A stretch of 64,000 nucleotides of DNA from CAVYXK01 sp963708245. GTDB lineage: Bacteria; Pseudomonadota; Alphaproteobacteria; Acetobacterales; Acetobacteraceae. Below, one piece after another: positions 27,954-37,510 of the stretch; positions within the stretch are counted from its first letter, which is position 1; each line of letters opens with the position of its first letter. The stretch covers positions 6,882,001-6,946,000 of the forward strand of contig OY970201.1 of NCBI GenBank assembly GCA_963708245.1, given 5' to 3'. The notes beneath the pieces were generated by a model. That model saw nothing but the letters and a program-made list of their open reading frames with translations, was not told where the DNA came from and made no database searches. Both the position numbers and the translations under genes were made by a program.

Positions 27954-28736
27954 ATGGCGATCCGCAAGCTGCTGCTCCCGTTGCAAACCACTGCCACGGC
28001 CGCGGCGGCACTCTCCACCGCGTTGATGGCAGCGCGGATGTGGGACGCCCATCTCGCCGTATTGCATGTGGTCGCAGCCCGCGGGCGCGAGTCCGAGATG
28101 CAGGCGGTGTTCGACCGGTTCGTTGCTGATAATGCCATTCAAGTGGCGGCGGCAGCGCCGGACGCCGAGTTTCCGACCGCGAGTTTCCACGTCGCTCCCG
28201 GCCGGGAAGCAGACGCCGTCGCCTATGAGGCGCGGCTTGCCGATCTGACCGTCGTCCCGCATCCGGCAAGCGGAGAAGACGTCTCTTCCTCCGACGCGCT
28301 GCACGCCGTGCTGTTCGACTCTGGTCAGCCGGTGTTGATCGCACCGCGAACCGCCCCTAGGGAGATCGGCACCCGCATTTGCCTGGGTTGGAACGGGTCA
28401 GCCGAGTCCGCCTCGGCCGTTCTGGCGGCATTGCCCTGGCTGCGGCGGGCGGAGGCGGTGCGCATTCTCTGGTCGGAGGACTACCAAAGGCGGGGGCCAA
28501 TGGCGCCGGAACTTGAGGACTACCTAGCCGCCCACGAGATCATCTCCGACCGGATGATGTTTCGATCGGTCAACAACGTCGTCGGCGCGGGCCTGCTGGC
28601 GGCAGCGGGCGAATTCGGGGCCGATCTGCTGGTGATGGGGGCTTACTCGCACTCACGGCTGCGCCAATTGATCCTGGGCGGGGTGACGCGGCACGTATTG
28701 GAGCACGCAGCTATACCCCTGATGATGCATCGGTGA
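27954..28736 (+). CDS. Universal stress protein family, two-domain form
   Basis: This 260-residue UspA-family protein begins MAIRKLLLPLQTTATAAAALS. The second half ends with the family nucleotide-site-like motif DLLVMGAYSHSRLRQLILGGVTRHVLEHAAIPLMM. The first half is degenerate, as in tandem Usp proteins. The ATG at 27954 has a GGGGGA site upstream and is preferred to 27852, whose extra 34 residues are unlike the family. Confidence 0.88.
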   Translation: MAIRKLLLPLQTTATAAAALSTALMAARMWDAHLAVLHVVAARGRESEMQAVFDRFVADNAIQVAAAAPDAEFPTASFHVAPGREADAVAYEARLADLTVVPHPASGEDVSSSDALHAVLFDSGQPVLIAPRTAPREIGTRICLGWNGSAESASAVLAALPWLRRAEAVRILWSEDYQRRGPMAPELEDYLAAHEIISDRMMFRSVNNVVGAGLLAAAGEFGADLLVMGAYSHSRLRQLILGGVTRHVLEHAAIPLMMHR

Positions 28737-28753
28737 CGCTGCGCGCTGCGTGG

Positions 28754-29923
28754 TCACGACGGCGCCGGCCCCAACTCCTGCCCGGCCAGCCGGCGATGCA
28801 GCAGATACATCGGCGCGGCGAGAGCCGAGATCGCTGCCGCGGCGAACATCGCGCCCACCGGACTGCCGTAGAGGTCTGCGGCGCGGCCGCATAGCGCCGG
28901 CACCACCGCGCCGCCGGCGTAGTACATGGTGTAGAATATACCCATTCCGACCGCGCGATGCTGCGGCCGCGCCGACAATGTGCCGAGCGCGATGATCACT
29001 CCTGCGTGCAACGATCCCGGCACGCCCACAAGCGCCCCCCACGCCATGGGCCAGTCCAGCAGACCGAACCCGGCCATGCCGACCACCAGCGAAGCGGTGG
29101 CGACGAGGAAGGTTCGCCCGGCGCCGAAACGCGGGGCAACCGCCCCACCAAGCAGCGTTGCGGGCGCGCTGCCCCAGGTCGCGATCCCGACCACCAGCCC
29201 CGTCATCCCAAGCCCTTCGCCACGCTCCGCCATCAACGAAGGGAGGTACGAGAGAAAACCGGTATAGCCCGCAGTGTAAGCGGTCCAGATCAGCCCTGCG
29301 ACCAGCAGCCGAAGGCATTCTCGCGCGCTCGGCACGGAGAAGGTGCGGGGGACGGCATTCGATCCTTCGGTCGCGTGGAAAGCCGCCAGGAACAGCAAAG
29401 TGGCGAGCCCCATCCCCAGCCCGCCGAACAGAAACGCGGCTGGCCACCCAAAACGCTGAGCCAGCGGCGGACCGACGAACTGGCTGAGTCCGACGCCGAC
29501 CGGGTAAGCGGCCACCGAAATTCCGATCGCCAGCATGAAACGGGGACCATGAAACCAGTCGGCGATGACCTTGCTCGCCAGCACGATCATCGCCACCGCG
29601 CCAATCCCGGAGACCATCCGCCCGGCAGCGATCCACCGGAGGTCGCCATGCGCCGCGCTGATGAACCCGCCGAAAGTCATCAGGGCGAGTCCGGTCCCGA
29701 GAACGGTGCGATCGCCAAACCGTCGCCCCAACAGGCCGAGCGGCAACGCGACGAACGCTCCGGGAAGCATATAGGCGCCGATCAGCGAGCCAAGCCCGGC
29801 ATAGTCGAGGCGAAAGCGGGACATCAACTCGGGGCCGAGGCTGGCGACCGTTTGGAACTGGTAGCCGAAGCCGATGCGCGCCAGCACCAACGCCGCGAGT
29901 ATGGTCCAGGCGCGAGTGCCCAT
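28754..29923 (-). CDS. Major facilitator superfamily transporter
   Basis: This 389-residue protein has about 12 membrane helices. The cytoplasmic loop GLLGRRFGDRTVLGTG matches the MFS G-x-x-x-D/R-x-G-R-R signature. The N terminus (ARIGFGYQFQTVASLGPEL) resembles the CynX/NimT/YbfB-like group. Substrate cannot be read from sequence. The upstream GNAT gene ends 21 bases before it, so the pair may be cotranscribed. Confidence 0.88.
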   Translation of the reverse strand: MGTRAWTILAALVLARIGFGYQFQTVASLGPELMSRFRLDYAGLGSLIGAYMLPGAFVALPLGLLGRRFGDRTVLGTGLALMTFGGFISAAHGDLRWIAAGRMVSGIGAVAMIVLASKVIADWFHGPRFMLAIGISVAAYPVGVGLSQFVGPPLAQRFGWPAAFLFGGLGMGLATLLFLAAFHATEGSNAVPRTFSVPSARECLRLLVAGLIWTAYTAGYTGFLSYLPSLMAERGEGLGMTGLVVGIATWGSAPATLLGGAVAPRFGAGRTFLVATASLVVGMAGFGLLDWPMAWGALVGVPGSLHAGVIIALGTLSARPQHRAVGMGIFYTMYYAGGAVVPALCGRAADLYGSPVGAMFAAAAISALAAPMYLLHRRLAGQELGPAPS

Positions 29924-29943
29924 CGTTTCCTCGGGTCGGCAGC

Positions 29944-30414
29944 TTAGGACAGCCGCTTCTCCATCTCCACCCAGGTAGGTTCGGCATAGCCGGGGTGAGC
30001 GTGCCGGCCGATCTCGACGAAGCCGCAGCTCGCGAACAGTCGCCGGTTGCCGGCGAGCGCCAGCTGCGTGCCCAGCCTGAGTCGCGCGAGCCCGCGCTGG
30101 CGTGCAGCCGCTTCAGCCGTGCCAAGCAGCGCCCGCGCGATGCCCTGCCGCCGAGCCGCCGGATGGACGGCCAGGCGGCTGATCGGCAATTCGTCGCCGC
30201 CCGCTTCCCATAGGACCACGCCGATGATCCGGGCACCGGACTCAGCGACCGTGCCGCCACCCCGTGCCAGATGGGTCGCCAGCGTATCCGTGGTGACGCC
30301 GAGGGCGGAGGCAGGAGGATCCAGAGGGACAGGCTGTGCGGCAAAGGCGGCACGGATCAATGCCGCCGCGGCCTCCGCATCCGACCGGCACAGCGGGCGA
30401 AGCACGACTTGCAT
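29944..30414 (-). CDS. GNAT-family N-acetyltransferase
   Basis: This 156-residue acetyltransferase has the acetyl-CoA-binding motif A as LAVHPAARRQGIARALLGTAE. Motif B (RLRLGTQLALAGNRRLFASCGFVEIGRH) follows. The substrate is unknown. It is divergent from hslO with only 44 bases between the two start codons. Confidence 0.88.
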   Translation of the reverse strand: MQVVLRPLCRSDAEAAAALIRAAFAAQPVPLDPPASALGVTTDTLATHLARGGGTVAESGARIIGVVLWEAGGDELPISRLAVHPAARRQGIARALLGTAEAAARQRGLARLRLGTQLALAGNRRLFASCGFVEIGRHAHPGYAEPTWVEMEKRLS

Positions 30415-30458
30415 GCCTCACGGTAGTGCCTCCGCCCTTCGGCGCCTATCTTGGGGCG

Positions 30459-31418
30459 ATGGCCGAAATTCCTGCCTTCCTCGACAGCCAGCGACCGGCT
30501 GTGCCGGACATGGTCGTGCCGCGCGGCATCGTGCCGTTCTTCCTGCCCCGGCGTCCGGTGCGCGGCCGGCTGATCCGGCTTGGTCCGCTTGCTGATGCTC
30601 TGCTCACCCGGCATGCCAACCCCAGCGCGGTCCGCCGATTGCTAGGCCAGGCGCTGGCGCTTGCCGCCGGGCTTGCCGCCGCGCTCAAATTCCAGGGCTC
30701 GTTCAGCCTGCAGGCCAAAGGCGATGGCCCGGTGCCGATGCTTCTGGTCGACTGCACGGATGACGGCGCTCTGCGCGGCTACGCTCGTGCCGATGCAGAC
30801 CGGCTCGCGGCACTACTGGGGACCGGCGCGGCGCCCGCCGCCGACAGGCTGCTCGGTGATGGCTATCTGGCCTTCACCGTCGATCAGGGTCCCGACCAGC
30901 ACCGTCACCAGGGCATCGTCGCCATGCAGGGCACCAACCTGGCCGATATGGCGCAGCATTATTTTCGCAGTTCCGAGCAGCTTCGCTGCGCACTGCATCT
31001 TGCCTGCGAGAAGACCGCGCTCGGCTGGCGCGCCGCGGCGCTCATCCTTGAGAAAATTGCGGGCGCCGGTGGGGTTGATCCGGACATGTCGGAACAGGAG
31101 CAGGAGGAGAGCTGGCGCACGGCCACGACGCTGGCGGCCACGGTCACCGACTCTGAACTGCTCGACGACGGGCTGGCTCCCGAGCGGTTGCTCTACCGGC
31201 TGTTCCACACTGAAGGCGTCGCCGCCGACCGTGCCCGTGCCTTGTCCTATGGCTGCCGATGCTCACGCGCGCGCCTGGCAGGAATCCTCGAGGGCTTTCC
31301 GCCTGATGACCTCGATCACATGGCGGCGGGGGGCGAGATCGTGATGACGTGCGAGTTCTGTAATTTCGATTTTCGCTTCGCCCGCCGGGACGTGCGTGGG
31401 CGGGCCGGGCTGCATTGA
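30459..31418 (+). CDS. hslO: Redox-regulated chaperone Hsp33
   Basis: This 319-residue Hsp33 is a holdase switched on by oxidation. The C-terminal zinc/redox switch has the four cysteines as CRCS and CEFC, separated by about 30 residues. The N-terminal chaperone core includes GDGPVPMLLVDCTDDG, and GYLAFTVDQG. The ATG at 30459 fits the family start; the upstream frame to 30336 overlaps the divergent GNAT gene. Confidence 0.93.
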   Translation: MAEIPAFLDSQRPAVPDMVVPRGIVPFFLPRRPVRGRLIRLGPLADALLTRHANPSAVRRLLGQALALAAGLAAALKFQGSFSLQAKGDGPVPMLLVDCTDDGALRGYARADADRLAALLGTGAAPAADRLLGDGYLAFTVDQGPDQHRHQGIVAMQGTNLADMAQHYFRSSEQLRCALHLACEKTALGWRAAALILEKIAGAGGVDPDMSEQEQEESWRTATTLAATVTDSELLDDGLAPERLLYRLFHTEGVAADRARALSYGCRCSRARLAGILEGFPPDDLDHMAAGGEIVMTCEFCNFDFRFARRDVRGRAGLH

Positions 31419-31473
31419 CCGGGCGGCAGCGGTTTGCTGCTGTCCGCCGCCCGGACGGGTCGAAGGTGACCGC

Positions 31474-32376
31474 ATGATCCCCAGCATGCCCACGCGCGTC
31501 TGGTTTCGCCCTGCCGTCGCCCTGCTGCTCGCGTTGCTGCTCGCCGCTTGCGGGTCGGAGCAGCCGGCTCCGCAGAGTTTTCCGCCTCTCGACTTCAGTT
31601 ACCTCCCGCCGCTGCCGTTGAACGTGGAGGGGCTAGAGGTGCAGTCCCAGTACGTCTCGCCGGGGCCGCCGGATGTCAGCGAATATGACCCAGTGTCGCC
31701 CGTGGAGGCGCTGCGGCTCATCGCGACGGAACGGTTGAAACCGGTGGGTTCGGCCGGGCGCGCGGTGTTCGTCATCGACGATGCGGCACTGGTGCGGAAC
31801 GGCGATACGATCACCGGCGCTTTCTCGGTCACGCTGAATATCTACACCTCTGCCGGGGTGCGCGCCGGTTTCGCGCAGGCAACGGTGACCCGCCAGATGA
31901 CCAATGTGGGCGAGAACCTGCCAGCCGCGCTCTACACGCTGACCAGCCAGCTCATGCAGCAGATGAATGTCGAGTTCGAGTATCAAGTCCGCCGCTCTCT
32001 GCACGATTGGCTGGTATCCCCGGGCCCGACGCCACCGCCAGTACCGCAACAGGTGCCATCGCCGATGCAGACGCCGGCGCCCTCTTATTCGCCTACGCCA
32101 GCGGTTCCTGCGCCGCAGCCGATGCCGGAGCCGGCACCCCCCTACTCCCCGCCGGCTGGGCCGCAGCCGATGGCAGCACCACAACCGCCATTGCCCTATC
32201 CCCTGCCACCGGCCGTCCCGCTGCCACAACCGACCACGGCACCGCCGTCACCCATGCCGGCTCTACCCCAGGCGCCTCCACCGGCCGGTGCCTTGCCGGC
32301 GCCGTCAACCACACCGCCGCCGCCTTCGCCGCCGTTACCAGCACCGCTGCCACCGCTGGGACCGGTGCAGGATTAA
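31474..32376 (+). CDS. Putative lipoprotein with proline-rich C-terminal tail
   Basis: This protein of about 300 residues has a signal sequence ending in the lipobox LLAAC, so Cys near residue 25 is probably lipidated. A folded middle part follows (including NGDTITGAFSVTLNIYTSAGVR). The last 110 or so residues are almost all Pro, Ala, Gln, Ser and Met. The tail could span periplasm or cell wall, as in some envelope linkers. It begins 55 bases after hslO. Function unknown. Confidence 0.72.
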   Translation: MIPSMPTRVWFRPAVALLLALLLAACGSEQPAPQSFPPLDFSYLPPLPLNVEGLEVQSQYVSPGPPDVSEYDPVSPVEALRLIATERLKPVGSAGRAVFVIDDAALVRNGDTITGAFSVTLNIYTSAGVRAGFAQATVTRQMTNVGENLPAALYTLTSQLMQQMNVEFEYQVRRSLHDWLVSPGPTPPPVPQQVPSPMQTPAPSYSPTPAVPAPQPMPEPAPPYSPPAGPQPMAAPQPPLPYPLPPAVPLPQPTTAPPSPMPALPQAPPPAGALPAPSTTPPPPSPPLPAPLPPLGPVQD

Positions 32377-32535
32377 GGCACGCTGTGCGGCTGGTTCGGC
32401 GTCGGGTGGTTCCGGTCGAAACTTGCCGCTCCGCTGTACTCGAGACGGAACCTGACCACTTGATACATGCTGGCACCCTCATCGACCTGACCCGCACCGA
32501 CATCCAGTCGGTGCTTCCTGCGCGATCCTGAAACC

Positions 32536-35500
32536 ATGGCGGACAACAGGTGGCAGTTCTGGATTGACCGCGGTGGCACCTTTACCGATATTGTCGCCCG
32601 CGATCCCGAGGGGCGGCTTTCCACCCACAAGCTGCTCTCGGAAAACCCCGGTCGCTATCGTGACGCCGCGTTGGCGGGCATCCGCACGATCCTGGGTCTC
32701 GCGTCGACGGCACCGATTCCCTCCGGGCTCATCGATAGCGTGAAGATGGGCACCACTGTCGCCACCAACGCCCTGCTGGAACGCAAGGGTGAACGCACGC
32801 TGCTGGCCGTCAACCGCGGCTTCGCCGACATATTGCGTATCGGCAACCAGGCACGACCGCGCTTGTTCGATCTCTCGATCCAACTTCCCTCGATGCTGTA
32901 TGAGGAGGTCGTCGAGATCGGCGGCCGCGTAGGGGCCGACGGCGCCGAGATCGAGACATTAGACGAGGCGGGCGCGGGCGTAGCCTTTGCGAAGGCGCGC
33001 GCGAAAGGCATCACCGCCTGCGCGATCGTGTTGATGCATGCGTGGAAATACCCCGGACATGAGCAGCGTCTCGCAGAGCTGGCGCGGGAGGCGGGCTTTG
33101 TGCAGGTTTCGACCAGCCATGCGGTGAGTCCTCTGCTGCGGCTGGTCCCGCGCGGGGACACGACGGTCGCGGACGCTTACCTCTCGCCCATTCTGCGCCG
33201 CTACATCGATCATGTTGCCGGCGAGCTTGAGGGAGGACGATTGTTTTTTATGCAATCGAATGGCGGGCTCGCCGAGGCGCACTCCTTCCAGGGCAAGGAC
33301 GCGATTCTCTCAGGGCCGGCGGGCGGCATCGTCGGCGCGGCGCGCACTGCGGCGAGGGCGGGGCTGGAGCGGATCATCAGCTTCGACATGGGCGGCACAT
33401 CGACGGATGTCGCGCTCTACGCCGGCGGGTTCGAGCGTGCCTTCGAAACCGCGGTAGCAGGCGTGCGCCTGCGGGCCCCGATGATGGCGATCACCACCGT
33501 TGCGGCGGGCGGCGGCTCCATCCTGCATTTCGATGGCGCGCGCCTCCGGGTCGGGCCGGACAGTGCCGGCGCCGATCCCGGTCCGGCGTGCTATCGCCGC
33601 GGCGGACCCCTGACGGTCACCGACGCTAATCTCTGCGTGGGCAAAATTCAGCCGCGGCATTTTCCGGCGATTTTCGGCGCAAATGGCGACCTGCCGTTGG
33701 ACGCGGAGACGGTGCACGCGAAATTTGCGGCACTTGCCGATGAAATCGCGGCGGCCACGCAAGAGCGGCGCACGCCTCAGCAGGTGGCGGAAGGTTTCCT
33801 GCGCATCGCGGTCGCCAATATGGCAAATGCGATCAAACAGGTTTCGGTGCAGAAGGGGCACGATGTCACTCGCTTCGCGCTGAACTGCTTCGGGGGTGCC
33901 GGCGGACAGCACGCCTGCCTCGTCGCCGACGTGCTGGGGATGGAGACGGTGTTCATCCACCCCTTTGCCGGCGTGCTCTCGGCCTATGGGATGGGGCTCG
34001 CCGATCAGACCGCGCTGCGTGAGCAGGCAGTCGAGATCCCTTTGACGCCCGATGCGCTGCCGGCGCTGACCACGTTGGCGAAGACGCTCGCGCAGAGAGC
34101 GACCGAGGCGCTCGTTGCCCAAGGGGCTGAGCCATCGCGCGTGGTCGTGCACCGGCAGTTGCACGTTCGTTATGTCGGTACTGAAGCGGCGCTGATCGTG
34201 CCGTTGTCGGACTACGCTGGCATCGTTGCCGATTTCACCGCTGCACACCGGGCTCGCTTCGGCTTCGTCACCCTGGACCGCGCATTGATGGTGGAGGCGC
34301 TGGCGGTGGAAGCGGTAGCGGCGGGCGAGCCAGTGCAGGAGGCAAAGCTGCAGTCCCGCACCGAGGGGGCGCCGACCGCCGTGGATCAGGTCCGCATCTT
34401 CACCGACGGCGCTGAGCATGCCGCGCCGGTCTTCGACCGAGCGGCTCTGCTCGCCGGAGACGGTATTGCCGGACCGGCGCTGATCCGAGAGGCCAATGCC
34501 ACGACAGTCGTCGAGCCCGGTTGGACGGCAGAGATCACCGAGCTTGATCACATGATTCTACGTCGGACCACACCGCTCGCGACACGCGTTGCACCCGGCA
34601 GCGATCGTCCCGATCCCGTACTGCTGGAACTGTTCAACAACCTTTTCATGAATGTCGCCGAGCAGACCGGGGCAGTGCTGCAAAATACTGCGATGAGCGT
34701 CAACATTAAAGAGCGGCTCGATTTTTCCTGTGCGGTGTTCGACGACGAAGGCTATCTGGTTGCGAATGCGCCGCATATTCCCGTCCATCTCGGTGCGATG
34801 GGCGAAAGCGTGCGCACCGTTCTCGCCAATCGGCGTGACACGCTGAAACCGGGCGACGTGGTCGTGCTGAACAACCCCTACAACGGCGGCACGCACCTGC
34901 CCGATGTTACTGTCATCACTCCAGTGTTCGACGATGCCGGCATGCGCATCCGCTTCTTTCTCGGGAGCCGCGGGCACCACGCGGATATCGGCGGCATCAC
35001 GCCGGGCTCCACTCCACCCGCCTCCAGCACACTGGAAGAAGAAGGCGTGGTGATCGACGACTTCCTGCTGGTGGACGGCGGACATTTCCGGGAAGCCGAA
35101 CTCCGCGCACTGCTGGGCGAGGCAAAATATCCGGCCCGCAACCCGGACGTGAACATCGCCGATATCAAGGCGCAGGTGGCCGCTAACGAGAAGGGCGTCC
35201 AGGAGCTGAAGCGTGTAGTGGCGCAATATGGCTGGGAAGTCGTTGCCGCTTACATGCGTCACGTGATGAACAATGCCGAGGAGAGCGTCCGTCGGGTGAT
35301 CGACCGCATCCGCGACGGCACGTTCGATTACACGATGGACGATGGCGCACTGCTGCGTGTAGCCGTGCGGGTAGATCGCGCAGGCCGGCGAGCCACAGTT
35401 GACTTCACCGGCACTGCACCGCAGCGCGACCATAACAACTTCAACGCACCGCCGGCCGTAACGCAGGCGGTAGTGCTGTATGTGTTCCGCTGCCTGGTGG

Positions 35501-36141
35501 GTGACGACATCCCGCTCAACGACGGCTGTCTGAAGCCGATCGAGCTGATCATTCCACCCGGAACGTTTCTTTCGCCACGCCCTGGTGCGGCCGTAGTGGC
35601 AGGAAATACTGAAGTGTCGCAGGCCACGTGCAACGCGCTGTTCGGTGCGTTGGGCGCAATCGCGTGCTCCCAGGCCACGATGAACAACTTCCTGTTCGGC
35701 GACGCCACGCGGCAATACTACGAGACGATCTGCGGCGGTACCGGTGCCGGGCCAGGATTTGCCGGAGTTTCCGCTGTCCATTCGCACATGACGAACACGC
35801 GAATGACCGATCCCGAGGTGCTGGAGCTGCGCTATCCCGCCCGTCTGGAACAATTTGCCATCCGCCGCGGGTCCGGCGGTGCAGGTCGCTGGCCTGGTGG
35901 TGACGGCGCCGTGCGCCGCATCCGCTTTCTGGAGCCAATGACGGCGGTGATCGTCTCGTCGCGCAGAAACGTTCCGCCGTTCGGCCTGGAAGGTGGGGCG
36001 CCGGGCACTCCCGGGCGACAATGGGTGGAGCACGCCGACGGTCGCATCACCATGCTAACCGGCACCGCCAGCGCGGAGCCGCAGCCTGGCGACGCATTCG
36101 TCATCGAGACACCGGGCGGGGGAGGGTATGGGGCGCTCTGA
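32536..36141 (+). CDS. 5-oxoprolinase / hydantoinase A+B fusion, ATP-dependent
   Basis: This 1201-residue cytoplasmic enzyme has the length of full 5-oxoprolinases, which open 5-oxoproline to glutamate with ATP. Residues about 1-690 are the HyuA-like half: RGGTFTDIVARDPEG, MGTTVATNALLERKG and FDMGGTSTDVALY. From about 692 the HyuB-like half begins, with VLQNTAMSVNIKERLDFSCA, NNPYNGGTHLPDVTVITPVF and a glycine-rich end. It may act on hydantoins or N-methyl-hydantoins instead. It is convergent with icd. Confidence 0.9.
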   Translation: MADNRWQFWIDRGGTFTDIVARDPEGRLSTHKLLSENPGRYRDAALAGIRTILGLASTAPIPSGLIDSVKMGTTVATNALLERKGERTLLAVNRGFADILRIGNQARPRLFDLSIQLPSMLYEEVVEIGGRVGADGAEIETLDEAGAGVAFAKARAKGITACAIVLMHAWKYPGHEQRLAELAREAGFVQVSTSHAVSPLLRLVPRGDTTVADAYLSPILRRYIDHVAGELEGGRLFFMQSNGGLAEAHSFQGKDAILSGPAGGIVGAARTAARAGLERIISFDMGGTSTDVALYAGGFERAFETAVAGVRLRAPMMAITTVAAGGGSILHFDGARLRVGPDSAGADPGPACYRRGGPLTVTDANLCVGKIQPRHFPAIFGANGDLPLDAETVHAKFAALADEIAAATQERRTPQQVAEGFLRIAVANMANAIKQVSVQKGHDVTRFALNCFGGAGGQHACLVADVLGMETVFIHPFAGVLSAYGMGLADQTALREQAVEIPLTPDALPALTTLAKTLAQRATEALVAQGAEPSRVVVHRQLHVRYVGTEAALIVPLSDYAGIVADFTAAHRARFGFVTLDRALMVEALAVEAVAAGEPVQEAKLQSRTEGAPTAVDQVRIFTDGAEHAAPVFDRAALLAGDGIAGPALIREANATTVVEPGWTAEITELDHMILRRTTPLATRVAPGSDRPDPVLLELFNNLFMNVAEQTGAVLQNTAMSVNIKERLDFSCAVFDDEGYLVANAPHIPVHLGAMGESVRTVLANRRDTLKPGDVVVLNNPYNGGTHLPDVTVITPVFDDAGMRIRFFLGSRGHHADIGGITPGSTPPASSTLEEEGVVIDDFLLVDGGHFREAELRALLGEAKYPARNPDVNIADIKAQVAANEKGVQELKRVVAQYGWEVVAAYMRHVMNNAEESVRRVIDRIRDGTFDYTMDDGALLRVAVRVDRAGRRATVDFTGTAPQRDHNNFNAPPAVTQAVVLYVFRCLVGDDIPLNDGCLKPIELIIPPGTFLSPRPGAAVVAGNTEVSQATCNALFGALGAIACSQATMNNFLFGDATRQYYETICGGTGAGPGFAGVSAVHSHMTNTRMTDPEVLELRYPARLEQFAIRRGSGGAGRWPGGDGAVRRIRFLEPMTAVIVSSRRNVPPFGLEGGAPGTPGRQWVEHADGRITMLTGTASAEPQPGDAFVIETPGGGGYGAL

Positions 36142-36147
36142 CCCCAT

Positions 36148-36168
36148 GTAGTCCGCCGAGAGGACTAC
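36148..36168. terminator. Possible bidirectional terminator between oxoprolinase and icd genes
   Basis: A perfect stem GTAGTCC/GGACTAC with a seven-base loop sits seven bases after the oxoprolinase stop and covers the icd stop codon. No T run follows on either strand, so this is tentative. Confidence 0.35.
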
Positions 36169-37379
36169 CTCATCGCCGCTTTCAGGTTGTCGTCTATTTT
36201 CGCCAGGAAGTCTTGCGTGTTCAGCCAGGGCTGCTGCGGCCCGATTAGCACCGCCAGATCCCGGGTCATCGAGCCAGCCTCGACCGTCTCGACGCAGACC
36301 CGTTCCAGCGTCTCGGCAAAGCGCGTGACATCCGGCGTGTCGTCGAACCGCCCGCGACAGGAAAGCCCGCGCGTCCACGCGAAGATCGAGGCGATCGGGT
36401 TGGTGGAGGTCTGCTTCCCCTGCTGGTGCTGGCGATAGTGGCGGGTCACCGTGCCGTGCGCCGCCTCGCTTTCCACGATGAGTCCATTCGGGCTCATCAG
36501 CACCGACGTCATCAACCCGAGCGAGCCGAAGCCCTGCGCCACCACGTCGGACTGCACGTCGCCGTCGTAGTTCTTGCAGGCCCAGACATAGCCGCCGTTC
36601 CACTTCAGCGCCTGCGCCACCATGTCGTCGATCAGGCGGTGTTCGTAGATCAGCTTGCGCTTGTCGAACTCTGCCTTGAACTCGCGGTCGAAAATCTCCT
36701 GGAACAGGTCCTTGAAATAGCCGTCATAGACCTTGAGGATGGTGTTCTTGGTCGAGAGATAGACCGGCCAGCCGCGCTGCAGCCCATAATTGAAAGAAGC
36801 ACGGGCGAAGCCTTCGATCGATTCGCGTGTGTTGTGCATGGCCATCGCCACGCCGGCGCCGGTGAATTCGTGCACATCGAGCGTCTGTGGCGTGCCGCCG
36901 CCGGCCGGCTGGTATGTCAGCGTGACTCGGCCGGGGCCCGGTATTTTCATCTCGGTTGCGCGGTAGATATCGCCATAGGCGTGTCGTCCAATGACGATCG
37001 GCTGTGTCCAGTGTGGCACCAGCCGCGGCACGTTCCGGCAGATGATCGGCTCGCGGAAGATGGTGCCGTCGAGAATGTTGCGGATGGTCCCGTTCGGGCT
37101 GCGATACATGCGCCGCAGATTGAACTCGCGCACCCGCGCCTCGTCCGGGGTGATGGTGGCGCATTTCACCCCCACGCCGTACTGCGCGATCGCTTTTGCC
37201 GCATCGACGGTAACCTGATCATCGGTCTTGTCGCGGTACTCGATGCCGAGATCGAAATATTTGAGGTCGATATCCAGGTAGGGCAGAATGAGCTTGTCCT
37301 TGATGAACCCCCAGATGATGCGGGTCATCTCGTCTCCGTCCAATTCGACGACGGGGGTCTTCACCTTGATCTTTGCCAT
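36165..37379 (-). CDS. icd: NADP-dependent isocitrate dehydrogenase
   Basis: This 404-residue enzyme oxidises isocitrate to 2-oxoglutarate in the TCA cycle. It has the eukaryote-like (type II) sequence: MAKIKVKTPVVELDGDEMTR at the start, then YKNYDGDVQSDVVAQGFGSLG-like metal and substrate residues and SEAAHGTVTRHYRQHQQG near the coenzyme site. The ATG at 37379 fits the family; the longer frame to 37442 does not. It is convergent with the oxoprolinase gene. Confidence 0.95.
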   Translation of the reverse strand: MAKIKVKTPVVELDGDEMTRIIWGFIKDKLILPYLDIDLKYFDLGIEYRDKTDDQVTVDAAKAIAQYGVGVKCATITPDEARVREFNLRRMYRSPNGTIRNILDGTIFREPIICRNVPRLVPHWTQPIVIGRHAYGDIYRATEMKIPGPGRVTLTYQPAGGGTPQTLDVHEFTGAGVAMAMHNTRESIEGFARASFNYGLQRGWPVYLSTKNTILKVYDGYFKDLFQEIFDREFKAEFDKRKLIYEHRLIDDMVAQALKWNGGYVWACKNYDGDVQSDVVAQGFGSLGLMTSVLMSPNGLIVESEAAHGTVTRHYRQHQQGKQTSTNPIASIFAWTRGLSCRGRFDDTPDVTRFAETLERVCVETVEAGSMTRDLAVLIGPQQPWLNTQDFLAKIDDNLKAAMR

Positions 37380-37510
37380 TCTGTCCTCACGCAAGCGGGG
37401 CGGGTGGCGCATGCCGGCCCGATCGGCGGCAGACATTCGCATCGGGCCCGCGGGCGGACAAGCCTAACCGGAGAGAGGATATATTCCGCCCCTGCAGCCC
37501 GCGGGACTGC

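Noticed and set aside
34558..36033. 491-codon frame opposite the oxoprolinase gene
   Set aside because: It is antisense to a well-conserved HyuB-type domain and has no known motif.
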